This document shows, one piece after another, positions 1-7,588 of a stretch of DNA of 64,000 nt. The notes beneath the pieces were generated by a model that was not told where the DNA came from, did not search any database, and was given only the letters and a program-made list of their open reading frames with translations. The translations under genes were made by a program, and so were the position numbers. The stretch comes from Bifidobacterium sp. ESL0690. Lineage in GTDB: Bacteria > Actinomycetota > Actinomycetes > Actinomycetales > Bifidobacteriaceae. Position 1 is the first letter of the stretch; every line of letters begins with the position of its first letter. The stretch is taken from assembly GCF_029392315.1 (NCBI RefSeq), contig NZ_CP113939.1, positions 2,356,001 through 2,420,000 of the forward strand, given 5' to 3'.

Positions 1-382
1 CCGAAGATTTACCTCCGGAGCCCTTCTCCCCCTTGAGCTTCTGAGCGCCTTTGGCTTTCTTCCCGCCGGTTTTCTGGGCATTCTTCGCCGTATCGCCGGT
101 CTTCACTTTGCCCGACTCATCTGACTTGCTCGGCTCACTGGCTTTACTCGACTTGCCGGTCTTACCGACATCCGTCTTTGCGGTTTCAGACGATTCCTTA
201 TCCTTGCCACCGCTCGCTTCGCCAGCTTCAGCACTTTTCGCGCCTTCGGAAACGTTGGTATTCTGCGGGTTAACGGCGTTTTTCTTGTGCGAATGCGACA
301 CCAGCACGGCCACGGCAATAAGCACGACGGCGACGACAACAAGCGCCGCGACAATCAACATCGGATTGATAATAAGACTCAT
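1..382 (-). CDS. Membrane-anchored Lys/Ser-rich protein, N-terminal part only
   Basis: Only the first 127 residues lie in the window; the gene runs off the left edge. The protein starts MSLIINPMLIVAALVV, a hydrophobic helix of about 27 residues, followed by a His/Lys stop-transfer patch (SHSHKKN). After that comes a long polar stretch rich in Ser, Lys, Gly, Glu and Thr, which looks like a disordered linker. A single N-terminal anchor plus charged linker is seen in actinobacterial FtsY and in several cell-wall proteins, but the diagnostic domain would lie outside the window, so no function is assigned. The gene is divergent from the TetR gene, with only about 60 bases between the two starts, so their promoters must overlap or abut. 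Confidence 0.75.
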   Translation of the reverse strand, partial: MSLIINPMLIVAALVVVAVVLIAVAVLVSHSHKKNAVNPQNTNVSEGAKSAEAGEASGGKDKESSETAKTDVGKTGKSSKASEPSKSDESGKVKTGDTAKNAQKTGGKKAKGAQKLKGEKGSGGKSS

Positions 383-432
383 ACTTCAAGATTATTGGCG
401 AGGCGCGACGCAACGTTGGTTCAAGGCTCACA

Positions 433-438
433 TACAAT
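433..438 (+). promoter_or_regulatory. -10 element suggesting a leaderless TetR mRNA
   Basis: TACAAT lies six bases before the ATG at 445. There is no Shine-Dalgarno sequence before that ATG. With the usual 6-8 base distance from -10 to transcription start, the message would begin at or next to the start codon. This is inference from spacing; no clear -35 hexamer was found. Confidence 0.4.
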
Positions 439-444
439 ATAACT

Positions 445-1227
445 ATGTCAAATGCTTCCAGAATGACTTCGTACCAGCGCCGCGAACAGCTGATCACCGT
501 CGGGCGCGGGCTTTTCGCCGCCAAGGGCTACGAAGCAGTGAGCGTTGAGGAAATCGCCGCCGCCGCGAAGGTGTCAAAGCCGATTGTTTACGAGCATTTC
601 GGAGGCAAGGAAGGGCTTTACGCCGTCATCGTCGACCGCGAGATGCAGAAGCTCACAAGCACGTTGATCGACGCACTTTCCGCCGGCGACACCCATCCAC
701 GCCAGATCGTGGAACGCACGGCGCTCGCGCTGCTCACCTATATTGAGGAGAATTCCGAGGGCTTCAACGTACTTGTGCGCGACTCCCCCACCACCGACCC
801 GGCCGGCTCGTTCAGCTCCTTGCTCGGAGATGTAAGTTTGCGCGTCGAGGAAATCCTCACAAAAGCGTTCAAACAGCACAAGCTTCCGGCCAAGGGCGTT
901 CCGTATTACGCGCAGATGCTTGTCGGCATGACCGTCTTCACCGGCCAGTACTGGGCCGCGAACCAGAAGAAAATCAGCAAGGAACAGCTCGCCGCGCATA
1001 TTGTCAATCTTGCCTGGCACGGACTTTCGCGTCTTGAAGCCAAGCCGAAGTTGCAGTTCGAGAATGATTTGACCGGCAAAGGCAATAATAAAGATGGTGT
1101 CGAAAAAGCTGACACCGAAAATTTCGACAACAAAGATTCTGCTGTTAAAAACATCGATGTCAAAGACGCCAACAATGACAATATTCGCGACGTGGATGGC
1201 AACGATAATACCAATACCGAAGAGTAA
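445..1227 (+). CDS. TetR/AcrR family transcriptional regulator
   Basis: 260 residues. The N-terminal 60 residues form a typical TetR helix-turn-helix: RREQLITVGRGLFAAKGYEA, then SVEEIAAAAKVSKPIVYEHF and GGKEGLYAVIVDRE. The rest is the all-helical ligand-binding and dimer domain, ending near residue 210. The last 50 residues are an Asn/Asp/Lys-rich tail (for example KDANNDNIRDVDGNDN), which is unusual for the family and probably disordered. The start at 445 fits a leaderless message; a second in-frame ATG at 463 (MTSYQRREQL) is the alternative. The ligand and targets are unknown. The divergent anchored-protein gene is the obvious candidate target, because the two genes share a short intergenic region. 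Confidence 0.88.
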   Translation: MSNASRMTSYQRREQLITVGRGLFAAKGYEAVSVEEIAAAAKVSKPIVYEHFGGKEGLYAVIVDREMQKLTSTLIDALSAGDTHPRQIVERTALALLTYIEENSEGFNVLVRDSPTTDPAGSFSSLLGDVSLRVEEILTKAFKQHKLPAKGVPYYAQMLVGMTVFTGQYWAANQKKISKEQLAAHIVNLAWHGLSRLEAKPKLQFENDLTGKGNNKDGVEKADTENFDNKDSAVKNIDVKDANNDNIRDVDGNDNTNTEE

Positions 1228-1446
1228 CAAGCAACGGCAGCGATTCGGGCGATGCCAAATCCGTATAATCCCAAAAGCTGCCAACAAATTAGACAGTAAT
1301 AAATAATCAATCTGATAACACTTTTGACGCAACTTACGGAGAAAGTGACGCAATTCATGCGCTCAGCCCCGCCATTCTCGGGATTGCATGGTAAATTGGG
1401 CTTGTTTCGCCGCACCAACGCCGCGAATATCCACTAACGAGGAACC

Positions 1447-2484
1447 ATGCCGCAAACTAACTCGAAAACGCTGACTTTCGTAGTGCCTGCGTTCAATATG
1501 GACACCTACCTTGAACGTTGCGTCTCATCGTTGACCGCGAATCCCGATAGCGACGACATCGAAGTCCTCATTGTCGACGACGGTTCGTCCGACGGCACCC
1601 CCGAACTTGCGGACCGGCTTGCGGCCTCGAAACCCGGCATCATTCACGTCATCCACCAAAAGAACAAGGGCCACGGCGGAGCGGTCAACACCGGCATCGC
1701 CAACGCGGAAGGTATGTATCTGAAGGTCGTCGACGCCGACGATTGGGTGGGCGCGGAATCACTCAAGCAGCTCATGAATGTAATGCGGCGGCAGCGCGGG
1801 GCCAGCGAGCCGATCGACATGTTCGTCACCGATTACGTATACGACAAGGTGGGCAAGAAGCGCAAGCACGTCGTGAAATTCGAAAACGTGATGGACGCGG
1901 ACCGGAAACTTGACTGGGACGATCTCAAACATTTCGGCATCGCACAATACATGATCATGCACGCGCTGATTTTCCGCACGGAAGTCCTGCGCGCGGCCCA
2001 GACCCAGCTGCCCGAGCATACGTTCTACGTCGATTTCATCTACGCCTACCAGCCGTTCCCGTGGGTCAAATCGCTGATGTATATCAGCACACCGCTGTAC
2101 CACTACTTCATTGGGCGCGACGGGCAGAGCGTGCAGACCGATGTGATGATCCGGCGTGTGGACCAACTTGTGCGCGTCAATCGCGCGATGGTCGCCGCCA
2201 CACCGGAACGTCAGAACGTGCCCGACGGGCTTTATCGCTATATGATCCATTTCCTTTCCATCGAGTCCGTCGTCGCCAGCGTCTTCCTTATCCTCTCGCG
2301 CAATCCCGCGAACTATCAGATCAAGCGGGAACTCTGGGAACACCAGCGGGCCGTTTCGCCACGCATCGCGCGCGACGTGCGCCGGCAGCTGCCTTCACGG
2401 GCCATCAACCTGCCGGGCTCCGTAGGCCGCTGGATTATTCGCATGGGCTATAACATAGCCGAAAACATCATCGGATTTAACTAA
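1447..2484 (+). CDS. Glycosyltransferase family 2 protein
   Basis: 345 residues, cytoplasmic GT-A fold. The N-terminal nucleotide-sugar domain is clear: LTFVVPAFNMDTYLERCVSS, then VLIVDDGSSDGT, NKGHGGAVNTGI and the metal-binding DADDWV near residue 98. The C-terminal 150 residues hold no extra catalytic domain and no clear membrane segment. Members with this layout transfer sugars to cell-wall or exopolysaccharide acceptors; the donor and acceptor cannot be read from sequence. An AGGA-type ribosome site lies just before the ATG (taacgaggaaccATG). A GC-rich hairpin with a T tract follows the stop by about 25 bases, so the gene is probably monocistronic. Confidence 0.9.
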   Translation: MPQTNSKTLTFVVPAFNMDTYLERCVSSLTANPDSDDIEVLIVDDGSSDGTPELADRLAASKPGIIHVIHQKNKGHGGAVNTGIANAEGMYLKVVDADDWVGAESLKQLMNVMRRQRGASEPIDMFVTDYVYDKVGKKRKHVVKFENVMDADRKLDWDDLKHFGIAQYMIMHALIFRTEVLRAAQTQLPEHTFYVDFIYAYQPFPWVKSLMYISTPLYHYFIGRDGQSVQTDVMIRRVDQLVRVNRAMVAATPERQNVPDGLYRYMIHFLSIESVVASVFLILSRNPANYQIKRELWEHQRAVSPRIARDVRRQLPSRAINLPGSVGRWIIRMGYNIAENIIGFN

Positions 2485-2508
2485 ACCTTTGTCGCATGCC
2501 GGAAAGGC

Positions 2509-2535
2509 CCTGCCCGAACTGCACGGGCAGGTTTT
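2509..2535 (+). terminator. Rho-independent terminator after the glycosyltransferase
   Basis: An 8-bp perfect stem, CCTGCCCG with CGGGCAGG, has a seven-base loop and is followed directly by TTTT. It lies 25 bases after the glycosyltransferase stop. It also lies just beyond the end of the small leftward ORF at 2541, so it could serve both strands. Confidence 0.8.
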
Positions 2536-2540
2536 ACCAA

Positions 2541-2711
2541 TCAGAGATTGCGCCTATCCCGGAAATCCATCATCACCAGATAGCCGGCAACGGCTACCAA
2601 TACGATGTCGACGATGACATTGTCCGCCTTCACGACAAAGACAGCAAGAATCGTCGCGATGAACTCCTGCAAATAGTTGCTTCTAATTGGTCCTTTCTGA
2701 TTATTCGGCAT
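2541..2711 (-). CDS. Possible 56-residue small membrane protein
   Basis: A short leftward reading frame encodes 56 residues beginning MPNNQKGPIRSNYLQEFIA. It contains two hydrophobic stretches, FIATILAVFVV and VIVDIVLVAVAGYLVMM, separated by KADN, and ends in a basic DFRDRRNL tail. AAGG sits about eight bases before the ATG (agataaggcagtattATG). The amphipathic start, hairpin-like hydrophobic core and charged tail are protein-like and unlikely from random sequence. I do not recognise a family. The overlapping forward frame has no protein-like composition, so this strand is preferred. Confidence 0.4.
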   Translation of the reverse strand: MPNNQKGPIRSNYLQEFIATILAVFVVKADNVIVDIVLVAVAGYLVMMDFRDRRNL

Positions 2712-2975
2712 AATACTGCCTTATCTGTTGGGCCACGCCACGCTGGACGCGGCGAGGGCGCATGGAACAGTTGAACCATACGATCATTCGAGTCATATCG
2801 CTGAGACGAACGATGATTTCATGATATCTAATAGACTGAATCTCAGGAATAGTCTATAATTGTCTATATCGGCGACGGTAATATCGCCCATCCGAAATTT
2901 GAAGTGGCCTTATAAACTTTGTCGGGTGGTACCGAAACCGGTAGGGCATAATTATGGTCCTTTCTGTTAAGCCAC

Positions 2976-3008
2976 GAGCCGGTATCCGATTGATTCGGGT
3001 ACCGGCTC
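2976..3008 (-). terminator. Hairpin terminator after the C69 dipeptidase
   Basis: Positions 2976-2988 and 2996-3008 form a 13-bp stem with one G-T wobble and a seven-base loop (GAGCCGGTA paired with TACCGGCTC at the base). It lies about 46 bases after the leftward dipeptidase stop. The T tract is weak, so termination may be partial. The rest of 2712-3054 holds no gene that I can support. Confidence 0.6.
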
Positions 3009-3054
3009 GACGGGTTTCAGAACCACGTTTCGTTGCAAATATCCATGGACTCTT

Positions 3055-4893
3055 TCACTGCGGACGGTCGGAAAGCGCGAAAGCGTTGTTCATCAGGTCG
3101 CTCGAGGTGAAGAGGACTTTGCCCAGCAATTGCTGGCTTCGTGCCTCGAGATAGTCGGACATGCGCTGGTTCGCCGCTTCCATGATTCGACGGGCTTCGT
3201 TTTTATCCGATGCCTTGTCCAGTTTCGTGTCGGCTTCGGCGACAAAAGCGTGACCGTGGCCGGCGATGTCCTCACGGAAGGCCTCGATAGCGTTGCTGTT
3301 GGCGTCGAAATGTGCGTCCGCGATCACGGCGATGAGGCGGTTGGTCCAGTAGAGCGTGGAAGTGGAGACCTCGCCCGTGGTCTGGCGCAGATAGTCCGGC
3401 GTACGGCCGACGTTGGTATAGAACGGCGCGACGCAAGTGGTGGGCTGCGAGCCAAACGCCAGCCACATCACGGAACGGAAGGCCTCGGGCTCGTACCCAC
3501 GAATCTGCATGATGGCGAGATGACCGGTGCGGCTGATGCCAATTGGGCGGTAGCGATGGCGGGTCTCGGGCGTGCCAAGGCGGCCGTAGGGATCGTAAGG
3601 TGTGTCCTCATAATGCGAGCTCAGCACGTTGTCCATATCCTCGATGCTCACCTCGCTCTCCGGCACGCGGCACCACGGAATGTCATCGGAAATCGGCGTA
3701 TAGCGGGCGTTCGGCGAATCCCAGTCATCGCTCGGATTCAGGCAGCGTTGCATATACCAAGCACGCGGGGTGTTGTAGATATGGTCCTTGGTCGTGGCCG
3801 TACCGAAGATCTTGCGCGGGTTGAGGTGCCTGAAGTGTTCGGGCGTGGTGTCCATGCTGCGGTCGAGGTGGTTGTTGACGATGAACTCGCGCAGGTCGGC
3901 GGAGCACAGGTAGTCGCGCTTGTCACCAAGGCTTTCGTCCAGCGCTTCATCGAGGTCGAAGTGATCAAGACCAAGCTGGTTGGGGATGGCAGCGTAGCAG
4001 TCATCAGGCACGCGGCGGGCGATCCAGTGGTGACCGCCGATGGTCTCGACGTACCAGACTTCATCGGTGTCGGAAATGCTCACGCCGTTCGATTCGTAGG
4101 TGCCGTAACGTTCCAGCAGCGAGCCGAGACGCATTACGCCTTCGCGGGCTGTGCTGACATAGGGCAAAACCAACGTAATCAGGTCTTCTTCGCCGATGCC
4201 GCCAGGAATCTCTTGGCGAGCGCCAGCACCAGCGCAAGTCACGGACGAACAAGCAGCTGAATTTCCACCAGAAACCGTAGAGGTGGCACCACTAGCTGAC
4301 CCAGCAGAAGGAGCAGTACAGGAGCTACCGGAATTATGGTCAAGATAGGCATCCAAACCACAATTGACAATATCGTCGGCAACCCCGGAATCGTACGGCT
4401 TCGGTTCACCCACAGAGGCCCAGAACGCCGCGACAGAAGGCTCGGCATTCGTATCAGCACCGTCACCAGCGGCAGAATCGCGACTTGCATTGGTGTCGCT
4501 CTCGTCGTTTGCGCCAGCGCCCTCAACCGCTGCGTTGCCACGAACGGGAACGGTATGCAACACCACCATCGGATCCGCCCCGAGCACGCGCTCGTTAACG
4601 GCGATGGTCTCGGTCGCGCTCATGGCGACGTTGCGGACGCTGACGCCAGCTTCAGCCAGAATCCCCCGGTTGCGCAAAGCGTTGGGAGCGATGAGATAGG
4701 CGCACGGATTATCCGGAAGCTCGATTTCGACATGGCTCAGCACGCTACGATAATGCCGAGGCTGGTCCTCCGGCCGCACCGCGACCAAGCGTTTCGGATC
4801 ATAACGGCCATGGCCGCTGTCATCATCGCGCGCGATCATCGTCGAACCGTCGTAACTGGCGTTTTTTCCTACAAGTAAAGTTGTGCAAGGCAT
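3055..4893 (-). CDS. C69 family dipeptidase (PepD type)
   Basis: 612 residues. The start MPCTTLLVGKNASYDGSTMI and the following ARDDDSGHG are the hallmark of family C69, in which the N-terminal Cys (here Cys3) becomes the nucleophile of an Ntn-hydrolase fold. The family cleaves dipeptides in the cytoplasm. Later family segments are also present: YVSTAREGVMRLGSLLERYG, VWYVETIGGHHW and VMWLAFGSQPTTCVAPFYTN. The oddity is an insert of about 100 residues, roughly residues 120-235, rich in Ala, Ser, Gly, Asp and Thr (SAGSASGATSTVSGGNSAAC), placed between the N-terminal third and the EEDLITLVLPY segment. This makes the protein clearly longer than the usual 470-540. AAGG lies before the start. It appears to be monocistronic. 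Confidence 0.93.
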   Translation of the reverse strand: MPCTTLLVGKNASYDGSTMIARDDDSGHGRYDPKRLVAVRPEDQPRHYRSVLSHVEIELPDNPCAYLIAPNALRNRGILAEAGVSVRNVAMSATETIAVNERVLGADPMVVLHTVPVRGNAAVEGAGANDESDTNASRDSAAGDGADTNAEPSVAAFWASVGEPKPYDSGVADDIVNCGLDAYLDHNSGSSCTAPSAGSASGATSTVSGGNSAACSSVTCAGAGARQEIPGGIGEEDLITLVLPYVSTAREGVMRLGSLLERYGTYESNGVSISDTDEVWYVETIGGHHWIARRVPDDCYAAIPNQLGLDHFDLDEALDESLGDKRDYLCSADLREFIVNNHLDRSMDTTPEHFRHLNPRKIFGTATTKDHIYNTPRAWYMQRCLNPSDDWDSPNARYTPISDDIPWCRVPESEVSIEDMDNVLSSHYEDTPYDPYGRLGTPETRHRYRPIGISRTGHLAIMQIRGYEPEAFRSVMWLAFGSQPTTCVAPFYTNVGRTPDYLRQTTGEVSTSTLYWTNRLIAVIADAHFDANSNAIEAFREDIAGHGHAFVAEADTKLDKASDKNEARRIMEAANQRMSDYLEARSQQLLGKVLFTSSDLMNNAFALSDRPQ

Positions 4894-6009
4894 ACCCTAA
4901 CCTTACTTTTCCCGCCAGAATTTGCCACTGACATCCAACAAACTTTCTTTGTGCCCGCACCGTCACGCAGCTACAAACCGTCGACATCGCAACGAACGTC
5001 TACGCTGACAGAGCCGAAACGAACGCCGTGAGCCATAGTGGCCAGAATGTGGACGAACGACTTTGCGCGCCCTTGCATTCCTCGTTCCCCAAAAATTAAT
5101 CAGCGTGCAGAAGGCCACGATTAATCCCCAAGTGAATCCCCAAGTCCACTGATCGGAGGGCCTACTGCAAGCTGCCAAAATGTATTCTATTACAATTTAT
5201 GCTGTAAATTGAGCAGACTATCGAAAATTTGTCTAATTAATTGACATCATCGCAAAGCTGACTTCAGAAACGAATTGGCTGAAATGGTCTCCGGAAATCA
5301 GCAACGCTTCGGACAGCATTCACTAGCAATAAAGTATTATAAAACGTTTCGATATCTGATTTTAATACATTTTTTGCGCTTCTCAAAACCCTAGTCCAAC
5401 GTTTGCCGCATACATTACCCAAAAAGAAACGAACGAAATATTTGCCCGTACCGGTTCCGCAACATCGCACCCAGCTAACCAATAACCGATATAAAATATC
5501 TAAAATTAACTATCAGATTTTCTCTGTGAGCATATAATCGAACACCACTTGCGATTCATATAATCCGCTCACCCCTGTCTCAGCACCGCTCACCCACACG
5601 ATTCCACCACTCACCCTCAAGTAGCATGTTCTCCGCAAGTGATATACGAAGTTCGCCTTTTCACAGCCCAAAGTCCCTCCGAACGCAATCCCGCGCACGA
5701 AAAGTCCCAGCCAAAATGTCACAGCTGCAATCACCCAGAAATAACCGAAGCAACCTACAAGCGCCGCCTCTCCCCCCTAAGATACTTACGCGTATGATAC
5801 TCACGAGTATCTTATTAATGACCGCAATGTGCACTTTGCAGATAGTGGAATCGTAATTTAGTAAATAGTGATTCCATTAGTTGCAAATCCGGTTGGCAGC
5901 ACTGTGATAACGCAAGCGCTGTTATATAAACAAAGAAAGCTCGTCGGCCGGTTATAGGCCAAATCAGGAATAGCAATGACTCTTCAATTGAATCATCGGA
6001 CAAACAAAG
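4894..6009. other. Gene-poor intergenic region with possible decayed gene
   Basis: About 1.1 kb with no gene I can support. Composition is more AT-rich than the flanks, especially 5200-5520. A leftward frame from about 5734 to 5513 starts with a hydrophobic run (VTFWLGLFVRGIAFGG) and sits just downstream of two tandem inverted repeats (5781-5811). It has no ribosome site, the remainder is not protein-like, and it is followed by further broken frames to about 5264. A decayed small membrane gene with its operator is possible. Confidence 0.4.
5781..5811. promoter_or_regulatory. Two tandem inverted repeats, probable operator pair
   Basis: Two 16-base inverted repeats overlap by one base: GATACTTACGCGTATG, then GATACTCACGAGTATC. 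The second is a clean GATACTC-AC-GAGTATC dyad; the first is an imperfect copy. Such tandem dyads are typical of dimeric helix-turn-helix repressors. No intact gene lies beside them; the nearest leftward frame begins about 47 bases away. Confidence 0.45.
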
Positions 6010-6082
6010 TGCCCCCCGTGGGACTCGAACCCACAACCCACGACTTAAAAGGACGCTGCTCTAACCATTGAGCCAGAGGGGC
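6010..6082 (-). tRNA. tRNA-Lys (anticodon TTT)
   Basis: A 73-base cloverleaf reads on the minus strand. The acceptor arms are GCCCCTC and GGGGGGC with discriminator A, the D arm is GCTC-AATGGTTA-GAGC, the anticodon loop is CTTTTAA, and the T arm is GTGGG-TTCGAGT-CCCAC. No CCA is encoded. The anticodon stem GCGTC/GTCGT contains one T-T mismatch and one G-T pair, so the stem is weak, but every other invariant position is in place. Confidence 0.93.
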
Positions 6083-6396
6083 AACAAAACTTCATTATAC
6101 AGTCACTTCTCGATTTGCGTATCGGGTTTTGCGTGTCGTTGGCAGAGCTTCACATTCAGCACGACGTGCCATTATCCATTCCCCACGGTTCTAATGCTGA
6201 AAAAGAGACTTTTGCAAGTTCTAAAATGCACTTTCCCGCAACAACACCATTTATTGCCCAAAAAGCGCATCTTGTCAACGCTAAAATGCACTTTTCTGAC
6301 AGCAGCATGGTTAGCGCGCCCAGAGTCATCTACACAAACTGCGTGCAATCATCCAGCCAAATCACTTAGCGTTTCGACGCGCCAACAATCGTTTTT
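6083..6396. repeat. Intergenic region with two 60-bp degenerate tandem repeats
   Basis: No gene is seen here. The block CTAAAATGCACTTT occurs at 6221 and again at 6281, exactly 60 bases apart. Each copy is preceded by related sequence (a GCTGAAAAAGAG or GCCCAAAAAGCG block, then a CTTTTGCAAG or CTTGTCAACG block). The copies are diverged outside the core. They lie between the tRNA and a DUF1516 gene. Confidence 0.55.
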
Positions 6397-6771
6397 TCAC
6401 CGTGCCGTCGGGGTCTTTCCACGATGCTTGCCGCGCGCAAGCCAGAGGCCAAGCGCGAATACCGCGACGCCGAAAAGCAGCGGCATCCAGAGTGTCTGGA
6501 GCGGGGCCGAACCATGAAGCCGATGCACGAACGCGACCTCGCACATACCGATAAGCCCAATCGCCGCAACGATCTTGACGATGGCCATCGGCCAGTTGGT
6601 GCGCCAGGCGTGCGGAATCGTCGGCACCGCGCTCACCATCAGGATGATGTAGCAGACACGCGCCACCATAGCCCAGTTCTCGACCATATTCTGCGGGCCA
6701 AGCACACCGATAGTCATAGCTGCCAACGCCACCACCGCCGAAATAATATGCAACCAACGCCAAACACGCAT
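6397..6771 (-). CDS. DUF1516 (YisL/UPF0344-like) membrane protein
   Basis: 124 residues from the ATG at 6771. That start was chosen because GGAGAAGAAGT lies directly before it; upstream in-frame starts have no such signal. The protein has four hydrophobic segments: LHIISAVVALAAMTIGVLG, VARVCYIILMVSAV, IVKIVAAIGLIGM and WMPLLFGVAVFALGLWL, with a basic tail. Order and spacing match the small Firmicutes YisL family, whose function is unknown. A paralogue follows at 7009-7368 in the same orientation, with 237 bases between them including a strong terminator, so each is probably transcribed separately. Confidence 0.75.
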   Translation of the reverse strand: MRVWRWLHIISAVVALAAMTIGVLGPQNMVENWAMVARVCYIILMVSAVPTIPHAWRTNWPMAIVKIVAAIGLIGMCEVAFVHRLHGSAPLQTLWMPLLFGVAVFALGLWLARGKHRGKTPTAR

Positions 6772-6935
6772 ACTTCTTCTCCCGTTTCTCCGCAAACTTC
6801 CGAAATGCTCTGGAATTACCCGACAACCGCTTCGTAGCGATTCCATAACTAGATTAGACGAGAAAATATGCCGCAATAATGATTTTTGAATGGTTTTTCA
6901 CCAAATCCGTCGCAAAAGCTGACGTCCAAATGGGA

Positions 6936-6972
6936 ACAAAAAGGCGAAGCGCCAACCAAATGACGCTTCGCC
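6936..6972 (-). terminator. Rho-independent terminator after the second DUF1516 gene
   Basis: A perfect 9-bp stem, GGCGAAGCG with CGCTTCGCC, has a 12-base loop and is followed on the minus strand by TTTTTGTT. It lies 37 bases after the stop of the gene at 7009-7368. Confidence 0.85.
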
Positions 6973-7008
6973 TTTATAAAAACGATTACTTTACGAAATC
7001 CTGCTTTA

Positions 7009-7368
7009 CTACAGCAGGACGAGCGGGAAGCCGTGCGAGACCACAAGGCCGACCACCATGACCACAACGACAAGCGCGATCGGAACCCAAATGGCCACAG
7101 CTGTCGCCGTATCTTTGCTTTTCTTCGCGAAACCGATTTCCGCCAGCGCAATGAGCGCGACTGCGAGGATAATCTTCACCACCAACAGCACAGTAATATG
7201 CGGCCAAGCGTGCACAATCAGAAAGACACCGCTCAGAATAATGAGAATGTAGCAGACGCGGGCAATCATCGCCCAGATCTTCGTCATCCTCGCCGGCCCC
7301 AAAAGCCCCACGGCCACCGCGACGATCAGCACGACTCCAACAACCAAATGCATCCAAGACCAAACCAT
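7009..7368 (-). CDS. DUF1516 (YisL/UPF0344-like) membrane protein, paralogue
   Basis: 119 residues with four membrane helices. The start at 7368 (MVWSWMHLVVGVV) is preceded by GGGAGTAGAT, which is better than the upstream TTG. RVCYILIILSGVFLIVHAW and KIILAVALIALAEIGFAKK line up closely with the equivalent parts of Bacillus YisL (recalled, not searched), and WVPIALVVVVMVVGLVV is the last helix. It shares the RVCYI..L.. segment with the neighbour at 6397-6771, so the pair probably arose by tandem duplication followed by strong divergence. The biochemical role is unknown; the protein is an integral cytoplasmic-membrane protein. Confidence 0.78.
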   Translation of the reverse strand: MVWSWMHLVVGVVLIVAVAVGLLGPARMTKIWAMIARVCYILIILSGVFLIVHAWPHITVLLVVKIILAVALIALAEIGFAKKSKDTATAVAIWVPIALVVVVMVVGLVVSHGFPLVLL

Positions 7369-7522
7369 ATCTACTCCCAACGGTAAGAAAAGTTATCAAT
7401 AAAGCTATAACCCAATATATAGGTCGCAGCCCTCACTATCAACATTGCTCATTGTTGGCGTACTAAAACAAAACAGCATAATTGGCAAACCCAAATTACA
7501 AAACAGATTGCTGACTTTACTC

Positions 7523-7568
7523 GAAAAATCGGGTGGCGAAGCGTTCGTTACAAACGCCTTGCCACCCG
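7523..7568 (-). terminator. Terminator after the alcohol dehydrogenase
   Basis: CGGGTGGC pairs with GCCACCCG, with an inner GCGTT/AACGC pair. On the minus strand the hairpin is followed by ATTTTTCG. It starts about 20 bases after the leftward stop at 7589. Confidence 0.8.
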
Positions 7569-7588
7569 CTAATCAGAGCAGCTACCGC

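Noticed and set aside
2496..2774. A 92-codon forward frame after the glycosyltransferase
   Set aside because: It runs through the terminator hairpin and lacks protein-like composition; the opposite strand offers a better small protein.
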